The position numbers were made by a program, and so were the translations under genes. Under the pieces are notes generated by a model. The model was given only the letters and a program-made list of their open reading frames with translations. It did no database searches and was not told the DNA's origin. From Gammaproteobacteria bacterium RIFCSPHIGHO2_12_FULL_37_14 (GTDB lineage: Bacteria > Pseudomonadota > Gammaproteobacteria > DSM-16500), in contig MGXV01000016.1 in NCBI GenBank assembly GCA_001801485.1, positions 1 through 8,268 of the forward strand: a stretch of 8,268 nt of DNA. The letters are read 5' to 3'. Positions 7,469 to 8,268 of this stretch are shown here, one piece after another; positions within the stretch are counted from its first letter, which is position 1; each line of letters opens with the position of its first letter.

Positions 7469-8152
7469 ATGGACAACACGGCACAACAAATAACACAATC
7501 AATGAATTGGTCTTTTATTTTATCAAGGCGCTTGACCTTTATTTGTTTTTGTACTTCATCCTTTATTTTATTATTTTTATTGCTCTATATACTGCCTATA
7601 TATTTTAATTACATCCAACATCGAAGTGGCGCCATGATTGATGATCCATTATTAAAGCTTATCTATTTAAATCAGCATGATCTTAGCGCTTTAATTAATA
7701 TTTTAACTTATTCATCTATTCTGATTACTTTTATTTGGCTGTGTAATCATCCTGAGCGTCTATTAATAAGTATTATTGCATATATTCTAATAGTTTCTAT
7801 GCGAATACTATGCATATATTTATTACCGCTTGAACCGCCAATAGGCGATATTGCGCTATATGATCCAATTGCATATGGAGGCAACATCATTACCAAAGAT
7901 CTTTTTTTCTCTGGCCATATTGCAACACTTGCACTTTGTTTTTTGCTGTTGAAAAATAGCATATTACGCAATACCATTGCCATTTTTACCATTCTTATCT
8001 TAGTTAGCATTATTTTTCAAAGAAACCACTATATAATTGACATTGTAATAGCGCCATTTATTTCATATGCAAGCTATATATTTGCTTGTCGCTGCTGCTC
8101 CTGGTTAAAAACATACGAAAATAATGTGGATATTCGTAAGAGGTCAATCTAA
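7469..8152 (+). CDS. PAP2_C / sphingomyelin-synthase-like membrane enzyme
   Basis: A 227-residue integral membrane protein with about six helices (roughly 24-46, 70-92, 97-120, 148-163, 167-184, 189-207), the topology of sphingomyelin synthases. It has their ordered motifs. DDPLL at 58-62 resembles D1. Arg112-x4-Tyr117 followed by LLPLEPP resembles D2. SGH at 148-150 is D3, and HYIID at 187-191 is D4. His150, His187 and Asp191 would form the His-His-Asp triad used for head-group transfer through a phospho-enzyme. The KxxxxxxRP motif of ordinary PAP2 phosphatases is absent. In eukaryotes this family moves phosphocholine or phosphoethanolamine from a glycerophospholipid to ceramide. In bacteria most members are uncharacterised, so transferase versus phosphatase activity is open. 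Gapless placement after the SPT-like fusion supports action on that product. The active site would probably face the periplasm, as an inference from the family. Confidence 0.85.
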   Translation: MDNTAQQITQSMNWSFILSRRLTFICFCTSSFILLFLLLYILPIYFNYIQHRSGAMIDDPLLKLIYLNQHDLSALINILTYSSILITFIWLCNHPERLLISIIAYILIVSMRILCIYLLPLEPPIGDIALYDPIAYGGNIITKDLFFSGHIATLALCFLLLKNSILRNTIAIFTILILVSIIFQRNHYIIDIVIAPFISYASYIFACRCCSWLKTYENNVDIRKRSI

Positions 8153-8218
8153 TTTTAATTGACTCTACATACCTCAAAATGCGAATTTGTCAGGCATAAC
8201 AATTATGGCTAACATTCA
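8153..8218 (+). other. Short spacer before the SDR gene
   Basis: Sixty-six bases without a convincing terminator or promoter. A weak 6-7 bp hairpin (GTCAAT 8143-8148 / ATTGAC 8158-8163) straddles the upstream stop codon but has no T-run after it. Two partial -35-like hexamers (TTGACT at 8159-8164, TTGTCA at 8187-8192) have poor or badly placed -10 partners. Read-through from the upstream gene is therefore the simplest reading. Confidence 0.4.
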
Positions 8219-8268
8219 ATGAAAATATTGGTCACCGGTGCAACTGGATTTTTAGGTTCGCATTTAGT
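8219..8268 (+). CDS. NAD(P)-binding extended-SDR / epimerase-like protein, 5' end only
   Basis: Sixteen codons and two bases are present, reading MKILVTGATGFLGSHL. This is the beta1-turn-alpha1 of a Rossmann fold with TGxxGxxG (residues 6-13), typical of extended short-chain dehydrogenases such as NAD-dependent epimerases/dehydratases. The ATG at 8219 is the only possible start, because an in-frame TAA lies three codons upstream (8210-8212). No strong Shine-Dalgarno is visible. The Caulobacter ketosphinganine reductase CerR belongs to this superfamily and is encoded beside its Spt gene, so a 3-keto reductase is an attractive guess here. The visible part cannot separate that from a sugar-nucleotide epimerase or other SDR. 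Confidence 0.8.
   Translation, partial: MKILVTGATGFLGSHL

Noticed and set aside
7469..8152. Ordinary PAP2 phosphatidic-acid phosphatase
   Set aside because: The KxxxxxxRP motif and the SRxxxxxHxxxD spacing of classical PAP2 are missing, while DDPLL, the Arg-x4-Tyr segment before LLP, SGH and HYxxD follow the PAP2_C order.
8141..8165. Possible terminator hairpin at the end of the PAP2_C gene
   Set aside because: The stem is only 6-7 bp, AT-rich, overlaps the stop codon and is followed by CTACAT rather than a T-run.

Overview
The window (8,268 bases, AT-rich) looks like a gammaproteobacterial chromosome. The CorA and TolC proteins resemble the enterobacterial versions closely. A decayed gene and a degenerate palindromic repeat fit a host-associated lineage such as the Legionellales, but that placement is inference and no marker gene proves it.

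Left part (1-2775), all on the minus strand. In transcription order it holds a tolC-type outer-membrane efflux channel (1357-2775), a dead TauE/SafE-type (TSUP) permease remnant overlapping the tolC stop codon (1119-1360), the magnesium channel corA with its own promoter (78-1055), and the first 27 codons of an unidentified ORF overlapping the corA stop (1-81).

Middle (2776-3063). A 288-base divergent intergenic region contains a candidate tolC promoter and a ~112-base imperfect palindrome (2899-3010), probably a copy of a dispersed genomic repeat.

Right part (3064-8268), all on the plus strand with gaps of 40, 0 and 66 bases. An ABC-2 exporter permease (3064-4227) is followed by a 1,066-residue three-domain protein: fatty acyl-AMP ligase, acyl carrier protein, then a serine-palmitoyltransferase-like alpha-oxoamine synthase (4268-7468). 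Next come a six-helix PAP2_C/sphingomyelin-synthase-like membrane enzyme (7469-8152) and the first 16 codons of an extended-SDR (NAD(P)-dependent epimerase/reductase type) protein (8219-8268).

Read together, the plus-strand genes look like a sphingolipid or related alpha-oxoamine lipid pathway. A free fatty acid would be activated and loaded onto the fused carrier domain, then condensed with an amino acid (probably serine) to a 3-keto long-chain base. The SDR could reduce it, the membrane enzyme could exchange a polar head group, and the permease could help export the product. The domain calls are firm. The pathway, substrates and product are inference from co-location and from the known logic of bacterial ceramide synthesis. 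A ceramide synthase and an ABC ATPase are not in the window.
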